Positions 1 through 8,834 of a DNA stretch of 20,232 nt are shown here, one piece after another. The stretch is taken from contig JAIRXI010000166.1 in assembly GCA_031268395.1 (NCBI GenBank), forward strand, positions 1 to 20,232, given 5' to 3'. Numbering within the stretch: the stretch's first letter is position 1; the number at the start of each line of letters is the position of its first letter. The translations under genes were made by a program, and so were the position numbers. This DNA is from Tannerella sp. Its GTDB lineage: Bacteria; Bacteroidota; Bacteroidia; Bacteroidales; Tannerellaceae. Below the pieces are notes generated by a model. It saw only the letters and a program-made list of their open reading frames with translations. It was not told the DNA's origin and searched no databases.

Positions 1-2
1 GA

Positions 3-116
3 ATCTACAACAAAATCAAAACAATGAAAAGACAGGCTTATGGATACAGAGACCAAAAGTTCTTCGAACTTAAAATATTGGCGATGCACGAGAAAAACTA
101 CGCATTTGTCGGATGA
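3..116 (+). pseudogene. ISL3-like transposase, C-terminal end only (runs off the left edge)
   Basis: The first 116 bases translate in frame from base 3 into 37 residues and a TGA stop. The segment contains NKIKTMKRQAYGYRD, then FFELKILAMHEKNYAFVG. Asn-Lys-Ile-Lys followed by Lys-Arg-x-Ala-Tyr-Gly-Tyr-Arg and an aromatic-rich tail is what I know from the extreme C-terminus of ISL3-family DDE transposases. The catalytic acidic residues would lie outside the window, so I cannot tell whether the element is intact or a relic. No terminal inverted repeat could be recognised downstream, so the right end of the element is not placed. The call rests on motif memory rather than a search. Confidence 0.6.
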
Positions 117-383
117 ACCGAACTTAATTCCTCATAAGCGGCAATGTGGGTTAAGCATGGTGTTGCTACACAAATTACTCCGCAGGAGTTGTATGTCCAT
201 AGCATACGAATAGCTCTCTGCTGGATGAAACTCCGTACGGAGTTCAACCGCAGGTTTAATCGCTTTTTCTATTGATATGAATGCCCTGACGGGCAAACCC
301 CGTTCATCGTTTCTATTGAATGCGGCTTAATGGTCAAAACGGGTGATAAAAAGCCTTCAAAAAGTTTAATGGTCAAAACGGGT
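117..383. other. Non-coding gap with regularly spaced short palindromes
   Basis: No convincing gene lies between the transposase end and the sprA stop. The stretch holds three short palindromes: ACTCC-GCA-GGAGT at 177-189, the perfect 16-mer AACTCCGTACGGAGTT at 229-244, and TGCCC-TGAC-GGGCA at 282-295. Their centres are about 52-53 bp apart. The motif TTTCTATTGA occurs at 268-277 and again at 310-319, so the spacers are also partly related. Arrays of ACTCC-nn-GGAGT-like palindromes resemble dispersed repeats I know from intergenic regions of Bacteroidales, but the family was not checked here. Confidence 0.55.
327..383. repeat. 18-bp direct repeat, two copies, next to the sprA stop
   Basis: TTAATGGTCAAAACGGGT occurs at 327-344 and again, identically, at 366-383. 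The two copies are separated by 21 bp, giving a 39-bp period. The second copy ends exactly where the sprA stop codon (minus strand, 384-386) begins. No further copy is seen inside sprA. Origin and role are unknown: it could be a local duplication, a protein-binding site pair, or the edge of a mobile-element insertion. Confidence 0.8.
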
Positions 384-3300
384 TTATTGCGCCAGGGAGA
401 CGCGAAGGCTGATGCCGTAATTGGAGTTGGAGGTGGGATAGGATGCGCTGGAGACGAGCGGGCGGTTGATTTGTCGGTCGTAGAAGGCGCGAAGGGTGAC
501 GGCCTTGCTGAAGGCATAGTCAGCCGAGAACTGCATGCTCAGGATTGAGGTGCCCTGCGTCATCTGGGCCGACAGGTCTTCGATCTTGCGGATCAGCGAC
601 TGGTTGGTGCGCTGCGAGAGGTCCAGGCGTACGGTCAGGTCGTTGCTGAAATCGCCCTTCTTTTTCATCTTCAATACCCGGTTGAAGTCCGCATATTTGT
701 ATCCGACGCTCAGCGTAATATCGTTGGAAACGGTCTCCACTACCTGATAGGAAGAGATGTTCAGGCTGACGTTTCGCATTTTCTGTATTTTAGCGCCGGC
801 CGTCATGTTGTTGAGCAGGGTAGCGTCGATGCCAATCAGGGGGCTGAACTGCTCGTTCAGGCTGACGGTCGAAATTTCGAAGGCGGACGAGGGCAGCGGG
901 TCGCCGCTGAACACGTCGCGCACGAATCCGAAATCCTCTCCGGAGCCTACCCAGTTCAGGTAGGAATTGTATGTCCCTACCGAATAGATGCAGCGGTACT
1001 GGTGGTTCAGCAACAGCGACTTGAACCATTTTTTGATCAGCGGGAGGCGGATCAGTCCGTCGTAGGAGATTCTCCAGTTGGGCAGCAGGCTGGTGATGGA
1101 AGGAAAGGGCGTCAGTCCGACGCGGCCGGGATCCTTTCCAGTGTAGGCAGCGATAAAAGCTGGAATCAGCACGTCCGGCGAGTTTGGACGGACGGCGCCT
1201 CTGGAGGGGTTATAGGGCTGCCCGGCCAGGGAAGAACCTTCCAGGAATCCGTGTTCGGGATAGAGCGTGCCGGCATAGCGGCTTTCGAGGCGTGCGGCGA
1301 TGGCCGCGCGGTTTTCCGCAAACCGTTCGAACGTTTTCGAACGGTAGCCGTCCCTTGCGTCGCCCAGGCTCTCGAACATGCCGCCGAATGCGATCGAGGT
1401 CATGGAAAACGTCCCGCCGTAGGTTGTCGGCATGCCTTTGTACATATACCGTATTTCGGTGTCGCGGGTGTCGATCCGGCGTGCGTCGAGATCAATTTTC
1501 AGGCCGGTAAAAGGTTCCAGGGTGGCCGTGCCGGTAAAGGTCTTCGAACTGTTGAGCATGGCCGGCGTGATGTTTTCTTCGCTCATGATCATCCAGTTGT
1601 TGTTGACCGCTTCGGTGACGAAGCTCTCGCGGACGTCTCCCAGCGCAAATCCCCAGCCGGGGGCCGTTCCGAAAGGCGTTGTCGCCTGTCCCAGCCAGTC
1701 GCCGACCGAGGGATGGAAGCCGGGCAGCCGCATCCCGTCGGTATTCGAGTACTGGATGTTGATGCGGCGGGTGGACATCAGGAAGCGCGTGCCGTATTCG
1801 GCGATCTTCGTCAGGAGGTTTTCCGCCGGCGGCGGACCGGGATACAGGGTGAGTTTCAGCGTGACGGAATCCCGGTTCTGGATGCGGATACGCGCATAAT
1901 CAAGGGCTTTGAAGCGGACGCGGTAGACGGAACTGTCCGAGGCGCGGCGGGCGGTGAGGTGGATTTTTTTGTTCAGCAGCCCGTGCGAGACGATTACATC
2001 GCTGTCGGGACTTAGCGTGACCGTGGTTTCAAACTTGACGCGCGGTTTCTTTGCGCCGCTGCCGTCCCGGCTGCGCGGCGGCTGCTGCGGCGCGGCCGAG
2101 GTATTGAATTTCTGGTTGACTTTCTTCAGGAAACGGTTCTTGTTGTAGAGCGACAGCAGGTTCAGGCTGCCCTGGACATCGATCTGCCGCTGATTCCGGA
2201 TGGCGTTGCCGGTTTCGACCTCCGCGTCGATGAAGGAACCGCGTTCCCAGTTATACGAGGCGCTGTAGGAGACATTGCTGCTCATCCAGTCCAGTATGGG
2301 AATATACTGTAGCGGCATGGTATACGTGATGTTCAGCCGCTGGTCGTAGAGCAGCGGCTGTCCCAGATCGGCGATGCTCTTCAGCACGGAATCTTTCCAG
2401 ACCTTGTACTGATCCGGGTTCAGTTTTCTGTTGACCTGCATGTAAGGCTCTTCAATCCGGGCATTCGTGTTGGACGAAAAATCGGCGTTCAGGTTGTTCA
2501 GCGGACTCCAGCGGACATTGAAGCCTCTGTCCCAGTAAAACGCCTGGCTGAAAGAGGGGATGAGGTTGTTCATGCCGGAGTTCAGGCTGTTCATGTCGCG
2601 CAGTTGCAGTTCGTAGTAATTGCGCTGTATGGAAGTCTGGAAACTGAGGTTGGAGGGCAGGTAATTCAGCGCAAACTGCTTGAGGTAGCGGGTATGGGCG
2701 CTGTTGCTCTCCAGTTTGGCGAAAGGCGCCAGTGGCCGGGCATACGGCGTATACGCATATCCCATGTCCCCCTGATAGTTTTTTGTCGTTTCATATTCGG
2801 TTTCGGGACTGGTACGTTTGTTTTCGCTGAAGGCATAGCTGAACGAAAAGTTCGCCGGGTCGTAGGGCATCGGTTTTTTGCTTCTCACGTCCATCCGCAC
2901 GTTGTTCATGGAGATGCTTTTGAGAGAAACCTGATCCTGCGAGAAATGCCTGATCGAATCCTTTTCCGCTTTCGTGGAGACGGTGCTCAGCGCATCCTGC
3001 AACAGAATATCCTGGTCCAGCGGATTATACTTGGGAGATGTCGTTTCACGCGAGACGGCGTAGTACAGTGGGAGATTCACCCGGGCCTTTTCGGGGAAAA
3101 ACTTGCCCAGCTGCACGGTTGTCGTGACGGTATACTGCGTGTAGTCGTTCATGCTGCGTTCGCCGATGGACTGGTCCAGCCCTCCAAACCCGACGGTTTC
3201 GACACGTCCGCTGGCATTCACCGTCCCCAGGTCCGACAGGGCCACATTCAGGTTCCCGTTGGCCGCCCAGCCGCCGTCTTCATCAAAATCGGTCATGCGG

Positions 3301-6300
3301 AGTTCGTTCACCCATATCTCCCCGCTTTTGATGTCCTTTGAATTGTTGCGTATGCCGACCATGAGGGTTTTCACTTCGGCCAGGCTCGGATTCCCGACCA
3401 CACTGATCTTGTTCCGCGTATTCTCCGGATCGTATTCCGAATAGACGGTATGAAACGCGACGCCGGCTTCGCCGCTCCGTTTGGCGCGGTTGCGTTTCAG
3501 TTTCAACTCAGTCAGCACGTCCGTGTTGAAGTTGATCATGTTGTCTGCCGGCCAGACGACGGCCCGGTCGGCCTCGTTGTCGCTGTATCCGCCCGGTGGT
3601 GCGGGAGGTGTCAGGTTCAGCGGCACTTCATATTCGTAGTAGTTGTTCTTGTAGTCCGATCCCAGACGCATGAAGACGGACAGTTCGCCGTTGTCCAGTT
3701 CGGTTGCGCCGTCCGCAATCAGCTGCTCCGCATGGACAAAGAGCTGTAGCCGCTTGTAGCGGCGCAGGTCGTAGAAGGCGGTCTTGTAGATAGCTCTTGC
3801 ATCCTGCGAGCCGAGGTTCGTGACCTTCATTGAGAGCGCCTGCTCATTTTGCTGGACGAGCTGCGACTGATTGGGGTCAATCATCCGCGTGACGCCCGGC
3901 GGCAAGATGTAATTGACCGGCAGCCGGTCACCGTTTTCCTCAATATTGACGGACATGACGTCCAGCCGTCCGGCGGAAGGCGCCGCATTCGGGCCGGACA
4001 GGTCCTGTGCATAGACCCGCCAGTCGCCGCGCACCAGCGAAAACGTCCCGAAGCGCAGGTGCGTCGTTTCCCGGAATCCCGTCATGTACAAGCGCATGAA
4101 CCGGATGGTCTTGAAATCCTGGATCGTCCCGATTTTCCGAAAAAATTCCTTTACCGGTATCTTGAACTGGTACCAGTTGACACTTTCGGTTGTCCCGTTC
4201 GCCAGTTTCACGTTGACCGTCCGTTTGTTCACGATATGGTTTTGACCTTCGTTCAGGTCTTCGGGGCGGATGGAGACCCTGTATTCGTAATATTTCTCGT
4301 TTTCGTTGAGCGTATTGTCCTGGTTCAGGTCTTCCACGTCGGGAATCATTTTGGCGGAGACGTCGTACCGTTCGGGCGAGTCTTCCGAGGCGGTGGAATT
4401 TCCTTCCGTCCCGTTGTAATGCTTGTAGCGGGTGAGGATGTCTGTCTGGTCACGGTCAAAGTCCGAGCCTCTGAAGTAATGGTAGTTGTCGCCGGCCGGA
4501 TCGTTCAGCGGCGAAAACGGATCGGCCGACATCCGCATCTGAGCTTCGGGCGTGAGTTTGCCCTGCAGTTGCTCCAGGTAGCGCTGGTAGGTGGGGAAAC
4601 GCTGCTCTTCCTCGGTGGAGAGGCCATTCAGCCCGACGTCCTGCAGTCTGCGTGTGCCGGGGGTGTTGTCGAACGCATAGACGGTGCTTTGCTGGCGGGG
4701 CACTTTTCCCCAGACCGTCGTATCGATCTGGCTTGTGCTGCCGTCGACCGGCAGTCCGTTTTCAAAAAATTTCTTCTCGTCGCGGAGGATGTCTTCCGAC
4801 AGTTCGCCCAGGTTGAGGTACAGTTCGCCGCCCGTGGCCGTTTCCCGGTTGTAGATGAACGGATCCATCATCCAGAACTCGATGTATTCGATGTTGGCGA
4901 CCTCGAAATCGCTCTGCTCAATGCGGCGCATCATACCGCCCCACCGCTTTTCGGGACTGGCCAGGCTGCCGTCGGACAGAATATTGTCGGCATCCAGATT
5001 GTACGGTCCGCGCTCGTTCGGATAGTAGGCAAGATTGAGGACATACAGCGAGTTGTTTTCGTTGTAGGTCAGTTCCTTTCTGGGAAACAGTTCCTCATAC
5101 CCGACGGCACGCACATAGTGGTTCGACAGGTCGTTGTCGTTCAGGTGGGAGGGGCGGAGGGAAGAATTTTTCCGCGTGAAAATGCCGTCGATGTAATACC
5201 ATGCAAACAAAGCCCTGTTTTTTCCGTAATCCACATGATTGATCAGCGACGCTTCAGGGAAGAGCGCATCGGCCGAATTGTCGTAGGGCACGCTGGCCAG
5301 CGCCCACGGATACGGATTCAGGAGGTCGAACTGGCTCTGGGTCGACTCGAAGTCGTCCAGATAGGAATATTGACCGGTATACTTGCTTTCGTAATGTCCG
5401 GCAATCAGGTGTGCAAATTCCGCGTCGAAGTGGATGCGGCTGGGTTGCGTCAGGTTCAGCAGCGGCAGTTTGTCCACAAGATTGGTCAGCCACTGGCTTT
5501 CCGTCTGGTACGACAGGTTTGTGCCCCACAGCGTATTCTTGATGGATTCGTCGCCCATGGCCGTTTTGGTGGTCACTGGCATCTCGGACAGGTGCATGAC
5601 GGTGGCGCCCATCGTGAAGTTTTTTGAGAACTCGTAATTCAGATCCATGCCCATCATGGTCTTGCGCTGCATGTTGTAGGACGTCCGGTCTTCCAGCGAT
5701 ACCTGGATGTTATTGCTGGCGATGTTTTCGTTCAGAATGGTGACGATACCTGAAATATAGTCGACCGTATAATCCACATTTTCGACCAGTGGACTGCCGC
5801 TCGCCGTCACGGAGACCGACCCTCGCGCCACGTTCGTTGCTCCCAGCTGAATCTCGGACGAAGAGGACGCCCGGTATTCTCCGCGGAGGAGGAACTTGTT
5901 TTTTTCGGCGATCTGCTGTGCGATGGTCAGGGTGGAGTCATACAGTTCCTGAAACACGTATTTGTCTGCAATGGCATCGTTGCCGATGGCTTTGCGGAGG
6001 TGAGAGCCGAAGGGTTCGACGACGGGGAAGATAATCCTGCCGTTGTCGGGCTGTATCGTATATTCTTCCAGGAAGTCGAAAAAACCGTTCGGGTGGGGTT
6101 CGTTATTTGCGTCCAGGCGGTCGAGGTTCATGACGCGCAGCAGGATCTGGTTGGCGATGTTGCCTTCCGGGATGGCATTGACGTATACGCCCGTGGTGTC
6201 GCTCTGGTACAGGATGTCCAGGCGGAACTTGTCTTTCTGCACAGAATAGGCGCCGGGCAGCAGGTAGACGTTTTTCATCATCAGGTGCCAGAAAGGCATG

Positions 6301-7850
6301 GAGGGCGACAGGCTGGTGCCTTTCAGCAGTTTGAGATACAGACAGGCGTTTGTCTGCTCCGAGTTGTCCGTCGAAAACTCGCCGACCTGGTACACGCTTC
6401 CGTTGTACGTATATTCGTAGGCCACGGCCAGCACCTCGTCGGGCTGAAGTTTTGACTGCAGGGAGAGGTATCCCAGCTGTTTGTTGAATCTGTATTCGGT
6501 GTACTCCAGCCGGCGGGCGCTTTCGATCTTTTCGTAATCCGTTCCTCCGTCGATAAACTGATTCAGTGTCTGCGTCACCATGCCGATTTCGCGTGCCGGG
6601 GCATAGGCCGCACTGTTCAGTGTCTGATACAGCGTGTTGGCCTCGTTGTGGGGCACTTCCAGCGAACCGACGGGCTGGAACTGAGGGTTGGAGATGTGCC
6701 TGTTTTCTCCCAGATCGGAGAAGGCCACAATGTTGCGCGACTGGCTGTAGTTGCTGCGCTTGTTGGTGATCCACACTTCGATCCGGTTGATCGTCACGGA
6801 GGAGGACACATAGGGCAGCCTGGACATGGCCTGGTCGTAATGCTCCCGGAAATAGAAACCCAGGAAAAAGTGGCGGTTTTCGTCATACTGGTCAATGTTC
6901 AGTTCATAGTCTTTGGTCTGGGCGCCGCCTTTGGAGGAGACGGTCCGGCTTTCGGAGTTCTGCTGTGCCAGCAGGGCGTTGACGCGCAACTTGCCGAACT
7001 GCAGTTCGGTGCGAATGCCGAACAGCGCCGCGCCGCCGCGGATCAGCGAATTGCCGGTAGCCAGGCTCACGTTGCCTCCTTCGAGTTTCTTGACGATTTC
7101 GTCTTCTTCGCCGCTGTATCCCAGATTCAGGCGCGAGGCGTCGAAGTCGAATGTCGATTCCGTATTGTAGTTCAGTACCGAATTGATTTTGGTGCCGACC
7201 GACGCCTGCATGCTTACCTGGATGTTCGTGTCGAAATTGAAATACGTCCGGCTGCGCGAGCGTTCCGGCAGGGAAGGGTTTTTCGTGCTGGAGTTTTTCA
7301 TCCCCAGAATCAGTTCGCCCGATCCCTGCGTCTTCATGCGCACGCCGCCCGGGCCGAACAGTTTTTCGGCCGGGCCGAGATTGAACTGCATGTCAGACAG
7401 GCTGAATCCGCCGCTTTTTTCATTCCTGAAATTCGATTCGTTTTTTTGCCGGTAATAGGCGCGCATGGATTCCATCATGCTGTAGTTCCGGTATTCGTCC
7501 GGCGTGAGCGTGAGGGGTGTTTCGATTTCCATGTCGCCCACTTTGGTGCGGACAACATACATGCCCGTGTGCAAATCGTATTCCACTTCCGTTTTCAGGT
7601 TTTCCGGATCCTGCAAGTCGGCCGGCGACTGCTCCGTCAGGTCCCGGTATTCGCGGGCGGTCGTTCTGGCTACCGGGAAGCGGGTCTTGACGGTATCGCC
7701 GGAAGCGGGAGACTGTCCGGCGCGCGCCGTACCCGGCTGCTGGGCGTGCACGCCGGTGATGCAGAAGGCTGCACCCGACAGCAGCGCGACCAGCAGTCCC
7801 GCCACATACCCGCGCCCGACCCGCGAACGATGTCTCCCTCTCCCTTCCAT
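384..7850 (-). CDS. sprA: SprA/Sov, outer-membrane translocon of the type IX secretion system
   Basis: This 2488-residue protein matches the SprA/Sov family in size (about 2400-2500 residues) and style. Known family members form a very large single-chain beta-barrel in the outer membrane, through which proteins with type IX C-terminal signals pass. A signal peptide is visible: a basic start with many Arg, a hydrophobic stretch at about residues 15-32, and a likely cleavage after VHA (residue 36). The rest is dominated by alternating aromatic/polar beta-strand sequence, without internal stops or a frameshift. The C-terminus ends in a beta-strand (SLRVSLAQ), as in barrels. The start ATG lies directly after the ruvA stop (TAAATG), so the two are probably co-transcribed and translationally coupled. 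Sov of Porphyromonas gingivalis is the closest named relative I recall. Cargo proteins and other type IX components are not in this window. Confidence 0.93.
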   Translation of the reverse strand: MEGRGRHRSRVGRGYVAGLLVALLSGAAFCITGVHAQQPGTARAGQSPASGDTVKTRFPVARTTAREYRDLTEQSPADLQDPENLKTEVEYDLHTGMYVVRTKVGDMEIETPLTLTPDEYRNYSMMESMRAYYRQKNESNFRNEKSGGFSLSDMQFNLGPAEKLFGPGGVRMKTQGSGELILGMKNSSTKNPSLPERSRSRTYFNFDTNIQVSMQASVGTKINSVLNYNTESTFDFDASRLNLGYSGEEDEIVKKLEGGNVSLATGNSLIRGGAALFGIRTELQFGKLRVNALLAQQNSESRTVSSKGGAQTKDYELNIDQYDENRHFFLGFYFREHYDQAMSRLPYVSSSVTINRIEVWITNKRSNYSQSRNIVAFSDLGENRHISNPQFQPVGSLEVPHNEANTLYQTLNSAAYAPAREIGMVTQTLNQFIDGGTDYEKIESARRLEYTEYRFNKQLGYLSLQSKLQPDEVLAVAYEYTYNGSVYQVGEFSTDNSEQTNACLYLKLLKGTSLSPSMPFWHLMMKNVYLLPGAYSVQKDKFRLDILYQSDTTGVYVNAIPEGNIANQILLRVMNLDRLDANNEPHPNGFFDFLEEYTIQPDNGRIIFPVVEPFGSHLRKAIGNDAIADKYVFQELYDSTLTIAQQIAEKNKFLLRGEYRASSSSEIQLGATNVARGSVSVTASGSPLVENVDYTVDYISGIVTILNENIASNNIQVSLEDRTSYNMQRKTMMGMDLNYEFSKNFTMGATVMHLSEMPVTTKTAMGDESIKNTLWGTNLSYQTESQWLTNLVDKLPLLNLTQPSRIHFDAEFAHLIAGHYESKYTGQYSYLDDFESTQSQFDLLNPYPWALASVPYDNSADALFPEASLINHVDYGKNRALFAWYYIDGIFTRKNSSLRPSHLNDNDLSNHYVRAVGYEELFPRKELTYNENNSLYVLNLAYYPNERGPYNLDADNILSDGSLASPEKRWGGMMRRIEQSDFEVANIEYIEFWMMDPFIYNRETATGGELYLNLGELSEDILRDEKKFFENGLPVDGSTSQIDTTVWGKVPRQQSTVYAFDNTPGTRRLQDVGLNGLSTEEEQRFPTYQRYLEQLQGKLTPEAQMRMSADPFSPLNDPAGDNYHYFRGSDFDRDQTDILTRYKHYNGTEGNSTASEDSPERYDVSAKMIPDVEDLNQDNTLNENEKYYEYRVSIRPEDLNEGQNHIVNKRTVNVKLANGTTESVNWYQFKIPVKEFFRKIGTIQDFKTIRFMRLYMTGFRETTHLRFGTFSLVRGDWRVYAQDLSGPNAAPSAGRLDVMSVNIEENGDRLPVNYILPPGVTRMIDPNQSQLVQQNEQALSMKVTNLGSQDARAIYKTAFYDLRRYKRLQLFVHAEQLIADGATELDNGELSVFMRLGSDYKNNYYEYEVPLNLTPPAPPGGYSDNEADRAVVWPADNMINFNTDVLTELKLKRNRAKRSGEAGVAFHTVYSEYDPENTRNKISVVGNPSLAEVKTLMVGIRNNSKDIKSGEIWVNELRMTDFDEDGGWAANGNLNVALSDLGTVNASGRVETVGFGGLDQSIGERSMNDYTQYTVTTTVQLGKFFPEKARVNLPLYYAVSRETTSPKYNPLDQDILLQDALSTVSTKAEKDSIRHFSQDQVSLKSISMNNVRMDVRSKKPMPYDPANFSFSYAFSENKRTSPETEYETTKNYQGDMGYAYTPYARPLAPFAKLESNSAHTRYLKQFALNYLPSNLSFQTSIQRNYYELQLRDMNSLNSGMNNLIPSFSQAFYWDRGFNVRWSPLNNLNADFSSNTNARIEEPYMQVNRKLNPDQYKVWKDSVLKSIADLGQPLLYDQRLNITYTMPLQYIPILDWMSSNVSYSASYNWERGSFIDAEVETGNAIRNQRQIDVQGSLNLLSLYNKNRFLKKVNQKFNTSAAPQQPPRSRDGSGAKKPRVKFETTVTLSPDSDVIVSHGLLNKKIHLTARRASDSSVYRVRFKALDYARIRIQNRDSVTLKLTLYPGPPPAENLLTKIAEYGTRFLMSTRRINIQYSNTDGMRLPGFHPSVGDWLGQATTPFGTAPGWGFALGDVRESFVTEAVNNNWMIMSEENITPAMLNSSKTFTGTATLEPFTGLKIDLDARRIDTRDTEIRYMYKGMPTTYGGTFSMTSIAFGGMFESLGDARDGYRSKTFERFAENRAAIAARLESRYAGTLYPEHGFLEGSSLAGQPYNPSRGAVRPNSPDVLIPAFIAAYTGKDPGRVGLTPFPSITSLLPNWRISYDGLIRLPLIKKWFKSLLLNHQYRCIYSVGTYNSYLNWVGSGEDFGFVRDVFSGDPLPSSAFEISTVSLNEQFSPLIGIDATLLNNMTAGAKIQKMRNVSLNISSYQVVETVSNDITLSVGYKYADFNRVLKMKKKGDFSNDLTVRLDLSQRTNQSLIRKIEDLSAQMTQGTSILSMQFSADYAFSKAVTLRAFYDRQINRPLVSSASYPTSNSNYGISLRVSLAQ

Positions 7851-8450
7851 TTAAAGTATCTTGAGGGCCGTCCGGATGATCTGTTCGGCAGAAAGATCCG
7901 GTTTTCCGGACGATTTTTTCAGGATGGTCTGCACCGCTTTCTGCGAAGCGGCTTTCTGGAATCCGAGCATGACCAGGGCCGAGATTGCCTCGTCGGCCGT
8001 TTCGCCGTATCCCGCCGCCGCCGCGGCGCCGTCGGCCGTCTTTCCCGCAACCGTTTTTACCTTGTTCTTCAGATCGACAATGACACGCTGCGCCGTCTTC
8101 GAACCGATCCCCTTGACCAGCGTCAGCGCCGATTCGTTACCGGAGGCGATGACATCCGTCAGTTCGGCCGGCAGCATGGACGACAGGATCGACCTTGCCG
8201 TATTCGGCCCCACGCCGGACACGGAAATCAGCAGCAGAAACAGTTCCCGCTCCTCCCGGGTGGCAAAACCGTACAGCAGACGGGCATCTTCGCGAATCAC
8301 TTCGTAGATGTAAATCTTCCCCGACGCCTGATTCCGATACGCGCCGCTGGTCGTCAGCGAGATATGGATTTCGTAGCCTAACCCGTTGCAGTCTACTACC
8401 ATCCGGGCCGGAGAAAGTTCCACAATTTCCCCTTTTATATATTCAATCAT
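7851..8450 (-). CDS. ruvA: Holliday junction branch-migration protein RuvA
   Basis: RuvA binds four-way DNA junctions as a tetramer and recruits the RuvB motor for branch migration during recombination and repair. The 199 residues from MIEYIKGEIVEL match the normal length of about 200. Residues 1-64 form the OB-fold domain. Two helix-hairpin-helix motifs follow, around VSGVGPNTARSIL (77-89) and VKGIGSKTAQRVI (112-124). An Ala/Gly-rich linker (about 133-150) leads to the small C-terminal domain that contacts RuvB. The frame stays open 78 codons upstream, but that part is derived from the repeat-rich gap and does not resemble RuvA, so the start at 8450 is preferred. The stop touches the sprA start. 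ruvB and ruvC are not in the window, which is common in this phylum. Confidence 0.96.
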   Translation of the reverse strand: MIEYIKGEIVELSPARMVVDCNGLGYEIHISLTTSGAYRNQASGKIYIYEVIREDARLLYGFATREERELFLLLISVSGVGPNTARSILSSMLPAELTDVIASGNESALTLVKGIGSKTAQRVIVDLKNKVKTVAGKTADGAAAAAGYGETADEAISALVMLGFQKAASQKAVQTILKKSSGKPDLSAEQIIRTALKIL

Positions 8451-8562
8451 TTCGATTTTCCATTTGAACCGTATATATAACGGAAAAAAAGAAAAAAGCG
8501 TATATCCGGGGGGAATGATAAATTTGTGAAGGGGGGGAGAGACGCGGCGGCGAAGCGATCGC

Positions 8563-8649
8563 CAGGCACGCAGATCATACAGATTTGTGCAGCTCCTAAG
8601 GAAGGAAAATCTGCGTAAATCCGTATAATCTGCGTCATCTGCGTGCCTG
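8563..8649. repeat. Imperfect inverted repeat, dispersed-element type
   Basis: The outer arms are perfect over 13 bp: CAGGCACGCAGAT at 8563-8575 pairs with ATCTGCGTGCCTG at 8637-8649. Inner arms at 8569-8589 and 8614-8634 pair at 17 of 21 positions. Within the right side the unit (A/C)GCAGAT recurs as short direct repeats. The loop contains TTAGGAGCTG on the minus strand (8591-8600), also seen at 20086-20095. It looks like a folded dispersed intergenic repeat of the kind found in Bacteroidales, not a terminator, because no T-run follows. Confidence 0.7.
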
Positions 8650-8729
8650 CAATCCGCCAATCGGTACTTATCTTTCGGCTGCACAAAAACAGGATTGTTG
8701 GATGAACAGTGAACGGGTTTATGAAAGTA

Positions 8730-8737
8730 TATCTTTG
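8730..8737 (+). promoter_or_regulatory. Candidate Bacteroidota -7 box for the outer-membrane protein gene
   Basis: TATCTTTG matches the Bacteroidota -7 consensus TAnnTTTG exactly. The preceding TTTG-like -33 box is weak: TTGTTG at 8695-8700 is too far by about 8 bp. The box lies 97 bp upstream of the start codon at 8835, implying a leader of roughly 90 nt. Confidence 0.4.
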
Positions 8738-8834
8738 GTTAATTAAGCAAAAAACAGTGCCGCTTCTTAAACTATTCCGGACACATGGCGTCTATTTCCT
8801 TCGTAATTGAAATTGTTTTAACAGGTTATATAAT

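Larger units (their letters stand above)
8451..8834. other. Intergenic region between ruvA and the outer-membrane protein gene
   Basis: This 384-bp divergent gap holds no gene I can support. It contains an AT-rich stretch just upstream of ruvA (8461-8515, including an A-rich run), a dispersed-type inverted repeat (8563-8649) and a candidate promoter for the rightward gene (8730-8737). No clear Bacteroidota -7 box for leftward transcription of ruvA-sprA was found by eye. Confidence 0.6.

Noticed and set aside
177..295. Degenerate CRISPR or tRNA-like structure at the left edge
   Set aside because: The palindromes differ in sequence, the intervening DNA is partly repeated rather than unique, and no cloverleaf can be drawn.
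3849..5627. 592-codon open frame on the plus strand inside sprA
   Set aside because: It is the antisense of a full-length, clearly recognisable sprA. The protein has no family resemblance, signal or domain, and GC-rich codon bias explains its openness.
6648..8381. 577-codon plus-strand open frame across the sprA 5' end and ruvA
   Set aside because: It spans two convincing minus-strand genes and its junction, with low-complexity Arg/Phe/Val composition typical of a shadow frame.
8451..8684. N-terminal extension of ruvA by 78 codons
   Set aside because: It is translated from the dispersed inverted repeat and AT-rich gap; the remaining 199 residues already equal a complete RuvA.
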